Shown here: in pieces, positions 1 through 6,297 of the stretch
How the letters are laid out: the number at the start of each line of letters is the position of its first letter
Numbering within the stretch: the first letter of the stretch is position 1
DNA from: Coriobacteriales bacterium
Lineage (GTDB): Bacteria; Actinomycetota; Coriobacteriia; Coriobacteriales; UBA8131
Direction: 5' to 3'
Assembly (NCBI GenBank): GCA_031267175.1
Contig: JAIRZP010000080.1
Location: 1 to 6,469 of the forward strand
Length of the DNA stretch: 6,469 nucleotides
Position numbers and translations under genes: made by a program
Notes under the pieces: generated by a model
Told to the model about the DNA's origin: nothing
Database searches by the model: none
The model's input: the letters and a program-made list of their open reading frames with translations, nothing else

Positions 1-963
1 ACTTTGCTTCGGCCTGCCCGCCAGACCGACCACATCCAAAAGGTGGACCTGGGAGGCTTTCCTCAGAAGCTCCATATCCGTTTTACCGACCCTGATGCGC
101 CCATCCTGTTGGTGTTGCATGGCGGCCCCGGCATGAGCAACCGTCACAGCATCATGACTCAGCACGACGATCTTGCGCGCGACTTTGTCGTGGTGGCCTG
201 GGATCAACGCGGCTGCGCCGGATCGTATAAGGGCGTTGACCCAGCCACGCTCACGGTTGACCGTCTCGTGGAAGACGCCCATGAGTTGGTGGAGTGGCTG
301 TGCGAGCAGTTTGGGGCTGCTCAGATCAACATCCTGGGCGGCAGCTGGGGCAGCCAGTTGGGTACCCTGCTTGCGTATCGCTATCCGGAACGCATCGCCG
401 CCTATGTGGGATGCGGCCAGGTGGTTGATGGCATACAAAATGAGCAACTCAGTTGGGAGTTTACGGTTGAGGAGGCACGCAAGGCCGCAGACCAGCGGAG
501 CCTCCATACGCTGGAACGCATAGGACCCCCCGAGCAGGGACAGTACCGCGGTGGGCTCAAAGGCTTGCTCGCACAGCGGCGGATTCTTTCCAGATACGGC
601 GGCAGCACGCGCAAGGGAGAGGGCTTCTTCAACTCCTATGTCAAGCCTGTCCTGCTCTCAAAAGAATACAGTGCGGAGGATGTCTGGGGCTATCTCAGGG
701 GCAGTACGCTGGTGCTCGCAACCATGTGGCCCGAGCTGGTCAACTATGACTTCCGCAGGGAGGCCCACCGGTTTGCCATGCCCTACTTCATCTTTCAGGG
801 GCGCGCCGACCGTAACACCCCGGCCGCGTTGGTGGAGGAGTATTTTGCCATTGTCGATGCGCCCGTCAAGGAACTCGTCTGGTTTGAGGAGAGCGCGCAC
901 AGCCCGCTCGGCGACGAGCCTGAGCGCTTCAAGCGTCTGTTACGAGAGCGCCTGCTGGGTTGA
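1..963 (+). CDS. Alpha/beta hydrolase, proline iminopeptidase-like (5' end at or beyond window edge)
   Basis: This is a soluble serine hydrolase of the alpha/beta fold, closest in motifs to proline iminopeptidases and related peptidases or esterases. Numbering from the TTG at position 4, the oxyanion motif HGGPG is at residues 39-43 and WDQRG at 66-70. The nucleophile elbow GGSWGS is at 112-117 (Ser114), the acid is probably Asp269 in GRADRNTP, and the catalytic His is probably His299 in ESAHSP. The triad is therefore complete. The frame stays open through base 1 and no ribosome-binding site is visible, so the true start may lie upstream, although about 319 residues is already full length for the family. 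No signal peptide is seen. The stop is TGA at 961-963. A 121-base gap with its own promoter separates it from the regulator, so I infer it is not part of the reductase unit. The substrate cannot be read from the sequence. Confidence 0.88.
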   Translation, partial: TLLRPARQTDHIQKVDLGGFPQKLHIRFTDPDAPILLVLHGGPGMSNRHSIMTQHDDLARDFVVVAWDQRGCAGSYKGVDPATLTVDRLVEDAHELVEWLCEQFGAAQINILGGSWGSQLGTLLAYRYPERIAAYVGCGQVVDGIQNEQLSWEFTVEEARKAADQRSLHTLERIGPPEQGQYRGGLKGLLAQRRILSRYGGSTRKGEGFFNSYVKPVLLSKEYSAEDVWGYLRGSTLVLATMWPELVNYDFRREAHRFAMPYFIFQGRADRNTPAALVEEYFAIVDAPVKELVWFEESAHSPLGDEPERFKRLLRERLLG

Positions 964-1038
964 CAGCTTCCCCTCGCGGGACAGGATCTGAGCGCTACAG
1001 CCGCGGAGAATTTTCTCAAACTTTCCCCCAAAATAGAC

Positions 1039-1066
1039 TTGTAATCGCTAGACCGTTCTGTATAAT
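1039..1066 (+). promoter_or_regulatory. Sigma70-type promoter of the TetR regulator gene
   Basis: A perfect -10 hexamer TATAAT lies at 1061-1066. A moderate -35 TTGTAA lies at 1039-1044, with a 16-base spacer. Transcription would begin near 1073, only about 12 bases before the ATG at 1085, so the Shine-Dalgarno sequence would sit almost at the 5' end of the mRNA. An operator-like inverted repeat fills the spacer and overlaps the -10, which fits autorepression. Promoter function is inferred from sequence only. Confidence 0.7.
1043..1063 (+). promoter_or_regulatory. Putative TetR operator 1 (LmrA/YxaF-box-like, autoregulatory)
   Basis: The core TAGACCGTTCTGTA at 1049-1062 is an imperfect inverted repeat (AGAC/TTCT around CG). 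Against the 21-position Bacillus subtilis LmrA/YxaF box, as I recall it (core TAGANYGGTCTATA), I count about 16 matches. The mismatches are at 1046-1048, 1056 and 1060. It lies between the -35 and -10 and touches the -10, so a bound repressor would block RNA polymerase. It is weaker than the matching site at 1706-1726. Confidence 0.55.
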
Positions 1067-1084
1067 ACTTTGCAGGAGGACGTA

Positions 1085-1651
1085 ATGAGCAATGGAGCTG
1101 ACACAAAGAGTCGAATCATCGAGACGGCATTCGTGCTGTTTCAGAGCTACGGCTATCACGCAGTTGGCGTCAATCAGATTATTGAAGACAGTCACACTCC
1201 CAAGGGATCGCTCTATTATCATTTTCCCGGAGGCAAGGAGGAGATTGCCCTGGAAGTACTACAAAGGGCCGAGCGCCTCGTCACCGAAAACATCACAATA
1301 AGCATGGCGCAACACAAAAACGCTGCCGACGCCTTCGATAATCTCCTCCGCAAGCTCAAGAAAAACATATTCAGCGAGCAGGGCCACTTCTCGGTGACGC
1401 TGTTGGCCCTTGAAACAGCTCACGTAAGCGAGCAGCTCAGACAGGCATCAGTCCAGGCACTCGACGCGTGGATCGCGCTCTATGAGCAGAAGTTGCTTGA
1501 GGCAGGGTATGGGCAAGCGCGTGCCCGCACCCTGGCCATAGCCATTGAAACACATATTGACGGAAGCATTAACATGGCCATTATCTTTGAAGACCCCAAG
1601 TATCTGGACAGGGCCAGGACCGTGGTGGCCGAGATGCTGACAACAACCTGA
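1085..1651 (+). CDS. TetR/AcrR-family repressor, LmrA/YxaF-like
   Basis: This is a 188-residue ligand-responsive DNA-binding repressor. The N-terminal helix-turn-helix spans about residues 8-54, with GVNQIIEDSHTPKGSLYYHF covering the recognition region. The following PGGKEEI segment is characteristic of Bacillus LmrA/YxaF-type regulators, which are also about 188 residues long. The C-terminal half (about 75-185, including a LLALETAH segment) fits the all-helical ligand-binding and dimerisation domain. I chose the ATG at 1085 because AGGAGG at 1074-1079 sits 5 bases before it. The in-frame TTG at 1070 lies upstream of that site and beside the -10 box. The gene precedes the chaperone/reductase genes in the same direction, and both flanking promoters carry operator-like repeats. 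I infer it represses itself and the downstream genes until an effector binds. In B. subtilis, LmrA and YxaF respond to flavonoids; the effector here is unknown. Confidence 0.92.
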   Translation: MSNGADTKSRIIETAFVLFQSYGYHAVGVNQIIEDSHTPKGSLYYHFPGGKEEIALEVLQRAERLVTENITISMAQHKNAADAFDNLLRKLKKNIFSEQGHFSVTLLALETAHVSEQLRQASVQALDAWIALYEQKLLEAGYGQARARTLAIAIETHIDGSINMAIIFEDPKYLDRARTVVAEMLTTT

Positions 1652-1680
1652 CACGATACCACCCCGATATCACCACGATC

Positions 1681-1710
1681 TTGCGAGCGATGTTTTATTG
1701 TCTGTAATAT
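1681..1710 (+). promoter_or_regulatory. Putative promoter of the chaperone/reductase operon
   Basis: TTGCGA at 1681-1686 and TAATAT at 1705-1710 are separated by 18 bases. Both hexamers are only moderate matches to the consensus. The predicted start near 1717 falls in the middle of the operator-like repeat, leaving a leader of about 28 bases before the ATG at 1745. The ribosome-binding site is AAGGAA at 1734-1739. No convincing rho-independent terminator is seen between the regulator stop at 1651 and this promoter, so some readthrough from the regulator is possible. Confidence 0.5.
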
Positions 1711-1726
1711 AGAGACTGGTCTACAT
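1706..1726 (+). promoter_or_regulatory. Putative TetR operator 2 (near-consensus LmrA/YxaF box)
   Basis: The perfect inverted repeat AGAC-TG-GTCT lies at 1713-1722, inside the longer AT-flanked stretch 1706-1726. Aligned with the 21-position B. subtilis LmrA/YxaF box as I recall it, 19 positions match, with differences only at 1712 and 1724. The site overlaps the putative -10 and spans the predicted transcription start of the chaperone gene, a classic position for repression. The similarity of the upstream regulator to LmrA/YxaF makes it the obvious binding protein, which is inference. Confidence 0.7.
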
Positions 1727-1744
1727 AACACTGAAGGAAATGCT

Positions 1745-2671
1745 ATGACGAGCCACGAAAATCGCAAAAACACATCAGCCGCCAACACTCACCTTTCCAG
1801 TGCTTCGGCATCTGTCGACCCGCTCTCCCACGACGCGGCATCGTCAAAAGCAAGCGTACCGAGCGCAACCGGCGCAACCGGCGCAACTCTTACTCGCGCA
1901 CCCTCCTCATTGAGAGCCCTGCTTCTCGGATGCGCCGTCTGGCCCTTCCTGCACGCCCCCACACAGAGCTGCCTGCAGGAGGATCAGCTCAGCGCCTACC
2001 GGGAGCTTCTACAGCAGACACAGGAACATCTGGGCAGTTCGCACAGCTGCTGCCGCGGGCTTGCGCTCATGGCAGATGCGCTCACCGGCATCGCTGAGCA
2101 CTGCAGGCGGGAGGGCTCCAAGGAGGCGCCGATAGATTGCTTGCCTGCTGAGGCAGAGCACCAGAGCGCTCTCACCCAGCTCGCCGTCGAGCGCACCTGG
2201 CTCTACCGGGGTGTGAGCGAAACCGGCCCCACACCTCCCTACGAGGCGGAATGGTGTACCGGCACGTCCACGTCAACCGTACTCCTGTCGCTCACCAAAT
2301 CCTACCGGGCATCAGGCCTCGCGCTGGCTCTCGGGGAACGTGCGGACTACCTCGGCATAGAACTCGGCTATTACCAGAGGCTCATCCTGCAACAGGCGGC
2401 CTGCGAGGCAGAAGACGACGAGGCAGGCAGGGGCAACTCGGGTGGCGGCGAGTCAACCGGAGGCAGGCCACGGCGCGACAGCGCAGGCGGCAGCGGCGTG
2501 CGCACTCTGCAACAGCGGTTTCACTCGGAGCATCTCGGCAGGTGGGTCGCGCCCTATGTCAAAGCGACCCTTCCTCTGGCGCAGTCGGACTTCTTCCGAG
2601 GGCACCTGCTGCTCGTACAGGGATGTGTTGCCCGGGAGCTCATCCAGGAACCCGCCCGGGAGCCCACCTGA
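1745..2671 (+). CDS. TorD/DmsD-family molybdoenzyme chaperone with low-complexity insertions
   Basis: This is a cytoplasmic chaperone (308 residues) that would bind the Tat signal of the catalytic subunit and assist molybdenum-cofactor insertion before export. Family-like motifs are PPYEAEW at residues 164-170, ERADYLGIELGYY at 198-210 and FHSEHLGRWVAPY at 259-271. These match the helical core of TorD proteins, including the E-x2-D-[HY]-L-x2-E-L type helix. The ATG at 1745 follows AAGGAA at 1734-1739. The protein is longer than the usual 180-230 residues. Residues 1-55 are a Ser/Ala/Thr-rich extension containing a Gly-Ala-Thr repeat. Residues 221-252 are a Gly/Glu/Arg/Ser-rich insert between the two core motifs. 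It also has nine cysteines, many for a chaperone. No signal peptide or membrane segment is evident. It lies 181 bases before the catalytic gene, and I infer that this is its client. The family assignment rests on short motifs, so it is less certain than those of its neighbours. Confidence 0.8.
   Translation: MTSHENRKNTSAANTHLSSASASVDPLSHDAASSKASVPSATGATGATLTRAPSSLRALLLGCAVWPFLHAPTQSCLQEDQLSAYRELLQQTQEHLGSSHSCCRGLALMADALTGIAEHCRREGSKEAPIDCLPAEAEHQSALTQLAVERTWLYRGVSETGPTPPYEAEWCTGTSTSTVLLSLTKSYRASGLALALGERADYLGIELGYYQRLILQQAACEAEDDEAGRGNSGGGESTGGRPRRDSAGGSGVRTLQQRFHSEHLGRWVAPYVKATLPLAQSDFFRGHLLLVQGCVARELIQEPAREPT
1863..1887 (+). repeat. 9-bp tandem repeat (GCGCAACCG, 2.8 copies) within the chaperone gene
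   Basis: GCGCAACCG occurs at 1863-1871 and 1872-1880, followed by a partial copy GCGCAAC at 1881-1887. The unit is a multiple of three and encodes a Gly-Ala-Thr repeat in the low-complexity N-terminus, so copy-number change would keep the frame. Confidence 0.85.
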
Positions 2672-2852
2672 AGGCACACCCAAGGGACGCAAAACCCCGC
2701 TTGTGGGGCACCCCCCACGTAAGAGCACGGCTCAGGCGGCAGCCGAAAACCCTCGAAAGCCCGCCCATCAAACCGATTGGCACTGCTCAGGCCAAGTACA
2801 TGAGCAAAGGATACGTGTGAAGGAAACAACAAAGGATAAGGAGAAGGAAGGT
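2672..2852. other. 181-base gap between chaperone and catalytic genes, with a GC hairpin
   Basis: I see no promoter and no convincing gene here. A GC-rich stem-loop lies at 2700-2723: GTGGGG (2703-2708) pairs with CCCCAC (2713-2718) around a CACC loop, with a possible outer CTT/AAG extension past a two-base bulge. No T-run follows, so it is not a standard intrinsic terminator. It could be an mRNA-processing or stability element that sets the ratio of chaperone to enzyme. The catalytic reading frame is open across the whole gap with no stop, but lacks coding features before 2853. Confidence 0.45.
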
Positions 2853-5543
2853 ATGGACATCAGCAGAAGGAGTTTTGTCAAGACGACGGCCGGCGCGCTC
2901 GCCGGAGCGGCCACCGTCGGAGCAGCGGGAGCGGTGGGAGCCGATTTTCTCCCCTTGCTTGGGGCCTCAGACGGCATGTTCAAGGAGGCCCATGCCGCCG
3001 AAGCCTCCACCAAAACAGTAACGCCCGGCCTGTGTCACTCGTGCCACTTTGCGCGGTGCAGTCTCAACTACACCGTAGAGGACGGCGTGCTCACCGAGGT
3101 TGAGGGCAATCCGGATGGCCCGTGGAACGAGGGCAAGTGCTGTGTGCGGGGACAGGCGGCCCCGGCCTTTGTCTACAACCCCTACCGGGTCAAGACGCCG
3201 ATGATCAGGACGAATCCGGAGAAGGGGCTCGATGTTGACCCCGGCTGGGTCGAGATAGGCTGGGACGAGGCCATAGGGATGCTCGCAGAGAAGATGGCGG
3301 CGCTGCGCGCGGATGACTCGCGCAAGCTGGTGTGGATGCACGGCTTTCCTACCTTTTATAACCTCATCACCGGTATGTACGGCATCGTGCCGGCCACCTT
3401 TGGCACCCCCAACACCGGCATGGTCACAGGCGCTCTGTGTTCGGTGCATCTGAGCAACTCCCTCGTGCAGGGCGGTTTTGCCCAGTATCCCGACTTTGCC
3501 TACGGCAGGTACATTCTCGCCGTGGGAGGCACGTCCGCTCCCAACATAGCCCCAGGCGACGGCGCCACGAGCTACATCGTGGACGCACTGAAGAACGGTG
3601 CGCGCATGGTGGTCGTGGATCCGCGCTGCTCGCCGGAGGCCGAGCTGGGAGAATGGCAGCCCATCAGGCCGGGCACCGACCTGGCCTATCTGCTCGCCCT
3701 CATCAATGTGATCCTGCATGAGGAGGACCGCTACGACGCGTGGTTCCTCAAAAACCGGAGCACTGGCCCCTACCTCATCAACGAGGCGCAGAGCGACTAT
3801 CTGAGAAACGAAGCAGGGAAGCCCCTCATCTGGGATGCCGTAGAGGCCGCGCCCAAGGCCTTTGACGACCCCTCTGTGCATGATTTTGCGCTGGAGGGCG
3901 TCTACTCGGTGCAGGGCCAGGAAGTCTCACCCGCATTCCATCTGCTCAAACAGGGTACGGTGGACTACACACCCGAATGGGCGGAGGAGATTACCACGGT
4001 TCCTGCGGCCAACATCCGCACCCAGGCCAAAGATCTGCTCGATAACGCACTGATTGGCTCGACGATTGTCATCAATGGCAGCGAGCTGCCGCTCAGGCCG
4101 GCCTGTGTGTTCCTGAGCCGCGGCATGACCAATCACCGCGACGGCCACGTGGCCTTCTGGACGGCGATGCTCGTCAACCAGCTCATCGGGGCCGTGGCCG
4201 TACCGGGCGGCAACGTGGTGGCCTCTGACCCGGGCGCGCTCACGCCCGACGCGGACGGCGTCGTCACACCGGAGAACTTTCATACGAGGATGTGGCCGTG
4301 GCAGTTTCCCCATGAGATGCTCCAGGCGCAGGAGTTTGTGCCCTATGGCTTTGACAACGCCTTCCGGGTCAACGACGCTATCCTTGAGCCCGAGCGCTAC
4401 CAGGCCGACTATAAGCCGGAGATGTTCATCAGCGTGGGGGCAAACTACTTCAACAAGGCCGGCGACCCCGAGCGCACCTCCGCGGCGCTGCGTGAGTACC
4501 CGTTCATCGCCACGTTCAGCTATCACATCGACGAACACGCCCTGTTTGCCGATCTCGTCATTCCTGACAGTACCTATATCGAGCAGGCGGCCGTCTACAA
4601 CTTTGACATGTACCGGCCCGGCCACCCGCAGCTGGTCAACAGCACCTTTGGCCACCGGCACGTCATCGACCCGGTGTTTGACAACCGCTGGATCGACGAG
4701 GTATGGATGGATGTGGCAGAGCGGATGGAGATGCTCTACGGCCCGGGCCAGCTTATCTTCCTCACCAATATCATCCTGGGGATACGGCCGGATCTCTGGC
4801 TTGACCTGGGCACCAAGCCCACGCAGGAAGAGGTCATCGACCGCTGGCTCAGGACGCGCTACGGTGATGAGATGACCCTCGACGCCTTTGCAGAGTCCGG
4901 GTTTGCCTACGAGCAGGTGCCCGACGACAAGGTCTTCAATTACAGCTACTGGCCGGGCAACCAGACGAGGCACCCGCTCTTCAATATCTACTTCAAGCGG
5001 GCCGGAGATCAAATGCTCGCAGGCATGAGGGAGGCAGGTATCGAGCATCCGGGCTGGGACAACGAACTCATCGATTTCTACTACCGCGGCATACCCCAGT
5101 GGAGGGCAACCCATGCGGTTGAAAGCTCCGACGAATTTGACCTGCTCGGCGTGCTGTACAAGACCCCCGAGATGATCTTTGACGTGAGTGGGCCGAGCGG
5201 CAACCCCTGGAGTGTGGAGGCGATGGGATCCCGGCCCGACTTTGCCAGGATCTGTCTCAATGCCCAAACCGCCAGAGACAAGAACCTTGCCGAGGGTGAC
5301 GAGGTCTATGTGGAAAACCGGGGCGGCGTGAAGATCGGGCCCTATCCCGTACACACGACCGAGCTACTGCACCCCGACTGCCTGGGTATTGCCGGCGGCA
5401 ACGGACATGTGGGGGTTGGCATCAACCCGAGGATGCGGCAGAGCATCCCCTACAACCGCCTCCTGTCCACGGACTGGGACGCGGTGGATGTCATCACCGG
5501 TGCCATCGACACCAGCCCTCGCCTCAAGATCACCAGGGCCTAG
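2853..5543 (+). CDS. Tat-exported molybdopterin oxidoreductase catalytic subunit (DMSO reductase superfamily)
   Basis: This is an 896-residue catalytic subunit of a respiratory CISM enzyme carrying Mo- or W-bis-pyranopterin and one [4Fe-4S] cluster, acting outside the membrane. Its N-terminus has a textbook twin-arginine motif SRRSFVK (residues 4-10), an Ala/Gly-rich stretch and a likely AHA cleavage site near 46-48. The FeS ligands are Cys61, Cys64, Cys69 and Cys97 in CVRG; Cys96 is adjacent. Cys196 in GALCSVH is at the expected Mo-ligand position. The molybdopterin domain follows, including ADLVIPDSTYIEQ at 566-578, and the C-terminal dinucleotide-binding domain covers about 798-896. The ATG at 2853 has AAGGAG at 2838-2843 and places the Tat motif correctly. 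The same frame is open 137 codons upstream, but that part overlaps the chaperone gene out of frame. General features recall PsrA/PhsA, ArrA, TtrA and the catechol dehydroxylases. The substrate cannot be assigned. Confidence 0.95.
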   Translation: MDISRRSFVKTTAGALAGAATVGAAGAVGADFLPLLGASDGMFKEAHAAEASTKTVTPGLCHSCHFARCSLNYTVEDGVLTEVEGNPDGPWNEGKCCVRGQAAPAFVYNPYRVKTPMIRTNPEKGLDVDPGWVEIGWDEAIGMLAEKMAALRADDSRKLVWMHGFPTFYNLITGMYGIVPATFGTPNTGMVTGALCSVHLSNSLVQGGFAQYPDFAYGRYILAVGGTSAPNIAPGDGATSYIVDALKNGARMVVVDPRCSPEAELGEWQPIRPGTDLAYLLALINVILHEEDRYDAWFLKNRSTGPYLINEAQSDYLRNEAGKPLIWDAVEAAPKAFDDPSVHDFALEGVYSVQGQEVSPAFHLLKQGTVDYTPEWAEEITTVPAANIRTQAKDLLDNALIGSTIVINGSELPLRPACVFLSRGMTNHRDGHVAFWTAMLVNQLIGAVAVPGGNVVASDPGALTPDADGVVTPENFHTRMWPWQFPHEMLQAQEFVPYGFDNAFRVNDAILEPERYQADYKPEMFISVGANYFNKAGDPERTSAALREYPFIATFSYHIDEHALFADLVIPDSTYIEQAAVYNFDMYRPGHPQLVNSTFGHRHVIDPVFDNRWIDEVWMDVAERMEMLYGPGQLIFLTNIILGIRPDLWLDLGTKPTQEEVIDRWLRTRYGDEMTLDAFAESGFAYEQVPDDKVFNYSYWPGNQTRHPLFNIYFKRAGDQMLAGMREAGIEHPGWDNELIDFYYRGIPQWRATHAVESSDEFDLLGVLYKTPEMIFDVSGPSGNPWSVEAMGSRPDFARICLNAQTARDKNLAEGDEVYVENRGGVKIGPYPVHTTELLHPDCLGIAGGNGHVGVGINPRMRQSIPYNRLLSTDWDAVDVITGAIDTSPRLKITRA

Positions 5544-5547
5544 GCCC
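5536..5547. repeat. Perfect 12-bp palindrome GGGCCTAGGCCC across the catalytic gene stop
   Basis: The TAG stop at 5541-5543 lies within a perfect palindrome at 5536-5547. With no loop and no following T-run it is not a usual terminator. It may simply be a chance GC-rich sequence. Confidence 0.6.
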
Positions 5548-5679
5548 AAAGCACGAGGAAATCCAGAGAACCTGATGCTCACACTCCTGCTAGGTACCGG
5601 CACCGAGCTTTGCAAACGCTCTACCGGTAGCGGCGAGGATGCCAGAAACGATTCGAACAAACAGAAGACGAGGTAGATT

Positions 5680-6285
5680 ATGAGATATGGAATGGTCATA
5701 GACACGAGCAGGTGCGTAGGATGCAATGCCTGCGCCGTTGCCTGCAAGCAGATTCATGGAACAGGGCCTGGTGTGTTCTGGAACCATGTGGAGCGCTGGG
5801 AGGAAGGCAGCTATCCCAAAGCCAGGATGAAGTACCGCCCGGTCATGTGCAACCACTGCGCCCACGCCCCGTGCGCGGAGGTGTGTCCCGTTGGGGCCAC
5901 CGTGGTGGACGAGAACGGCATCGTAACGGTGGACAGGGAGCGGTGTATGGGATGCCGCTACTGCATAGCCGCGTGTCCCTATGACGCGAGGACCTTCCTC
6001 ATGTCCACCGAGGGCTATTACCCCGAGCTGGGCAGCAAGACTGTCTTTGAGGAGGCCAAGGAGTTCCTGCACGAAACCGGCACGGTGGAGAAATGCATCC
6101 TCTGCAACGACCGGATAGCCGAGGGCAAGGAGCCGGCCTGTTCCAAGGCCTGTCCCGCAGGCGCGCGCACCTTTGGCGACCTGGCCGACCCCACCAGCAC
6201 GATTACACACCTGGTACTGGAACATCAGGCGCATGGTCTGCAGGAAGACCTGGGCACTGGGCCAAGTGTTCGCTACATAGGCTAG
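5680..6285 (+). CDS. Four-cluster [4Fe-4S] electron-transfer subunit (DmsB/PsrB/NrfC-like)
   Basis: This 201-residue ferredoxin-like beta subunit relays electrons between a membrane quinol-oxidising anchor and the molybdenum subunit. Sixteen cysteines fall in four groups: Cys12/15/18/22, Cys57/60/65/69, Cys89/92/95/99 and Cys139/142/154/158. This is enough for four [4Fe-4S] clusters with none missing. Length and layout match DmsB/PsrB/TtrB-type subunits, including the late motif EPACSKACPAGAR and a C-terminal LGTGPSVRYIG tail. It has no signal peptide; partners of this type are normally exported with the Tat-bearing catalytic subunit. The ATG at 5680 has GAGG at 5670-5673. It lies 136 bases after the catalytic gene and 12 bases before the next ORF, so translational coupling with the latter is likely. 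The intervening 5544-5679 holds no clear promoter, only small palindromes such as CTACCGGTAG at 5621-5630. Confidence 0.95.
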   Translation: MRYGMVIDTSRCVGCNACAVACKQIHGTGPGVFWNHVERWEEGSYPKARMKYRPVMCNHCAHAPCAEVCPVGATVVDENGIVTVDRERCMGCRYCIAACPYDARTFLMSTEGYYPELGSKTVFEEAKEFLHETGTVEKCILCNDRIAEGKEPACSKACPAGARTFGDLADPTSTITHLVLEHQAHGLQEDLGTGPSVRYIG

Positions 6286-6297
6286 AAGGAGGACCTC

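Noticed and set aside
1006..1017. Inverted repeat GAGAATTTTCTC as a terminator after the hydrolase
   Set aside because: The stem is only 4-5 AT-leaning pairs and no T-run follows, so it is not a convincing terminator.
1070..1084. TTG start five codons upstream for the TetR regulator
   Set aside because: The Shine-Dalgarno AGGAGG lies downstream of this TTG and 5 bases before the ATG at 1085. The TTG is also next to the -10 hexamer, upstream of the likely transcript start.
2800..2820. Six-codon mini-ORF (MSKGYV) before the catalytic gene
   Set aside because: It has no clear ribosome-binding site of its own, and such tiny frames arise by chance. A leader-peptide role cannot be supported.
2442..2852. 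In-frame N-terminal extension of the catalytic subunit by 137 codons
   Set aside because: It overlaps the chaperone gene out of frame and would bury the Tat motif inside the protein. The ATG at 2853 has a good ribosome-binding site and places the twin-arginine motif at residues 4-10.
2967..3881. 304-codon open frame on the minus strand
   Set aside because: It is a shadow of the catalytic gene with no recognisable motifs and lies opposite the FeS and molybdopterin region.
3927..5354. 475-codon open frame on the minus strand opposite the catalytic gene
   Set aside because: Long antisense frames are expected opposite GC-rich coding sequence. The translation shows no recognisable domain, and the + strand frame has unmistakable molybdoenzyme motifs.
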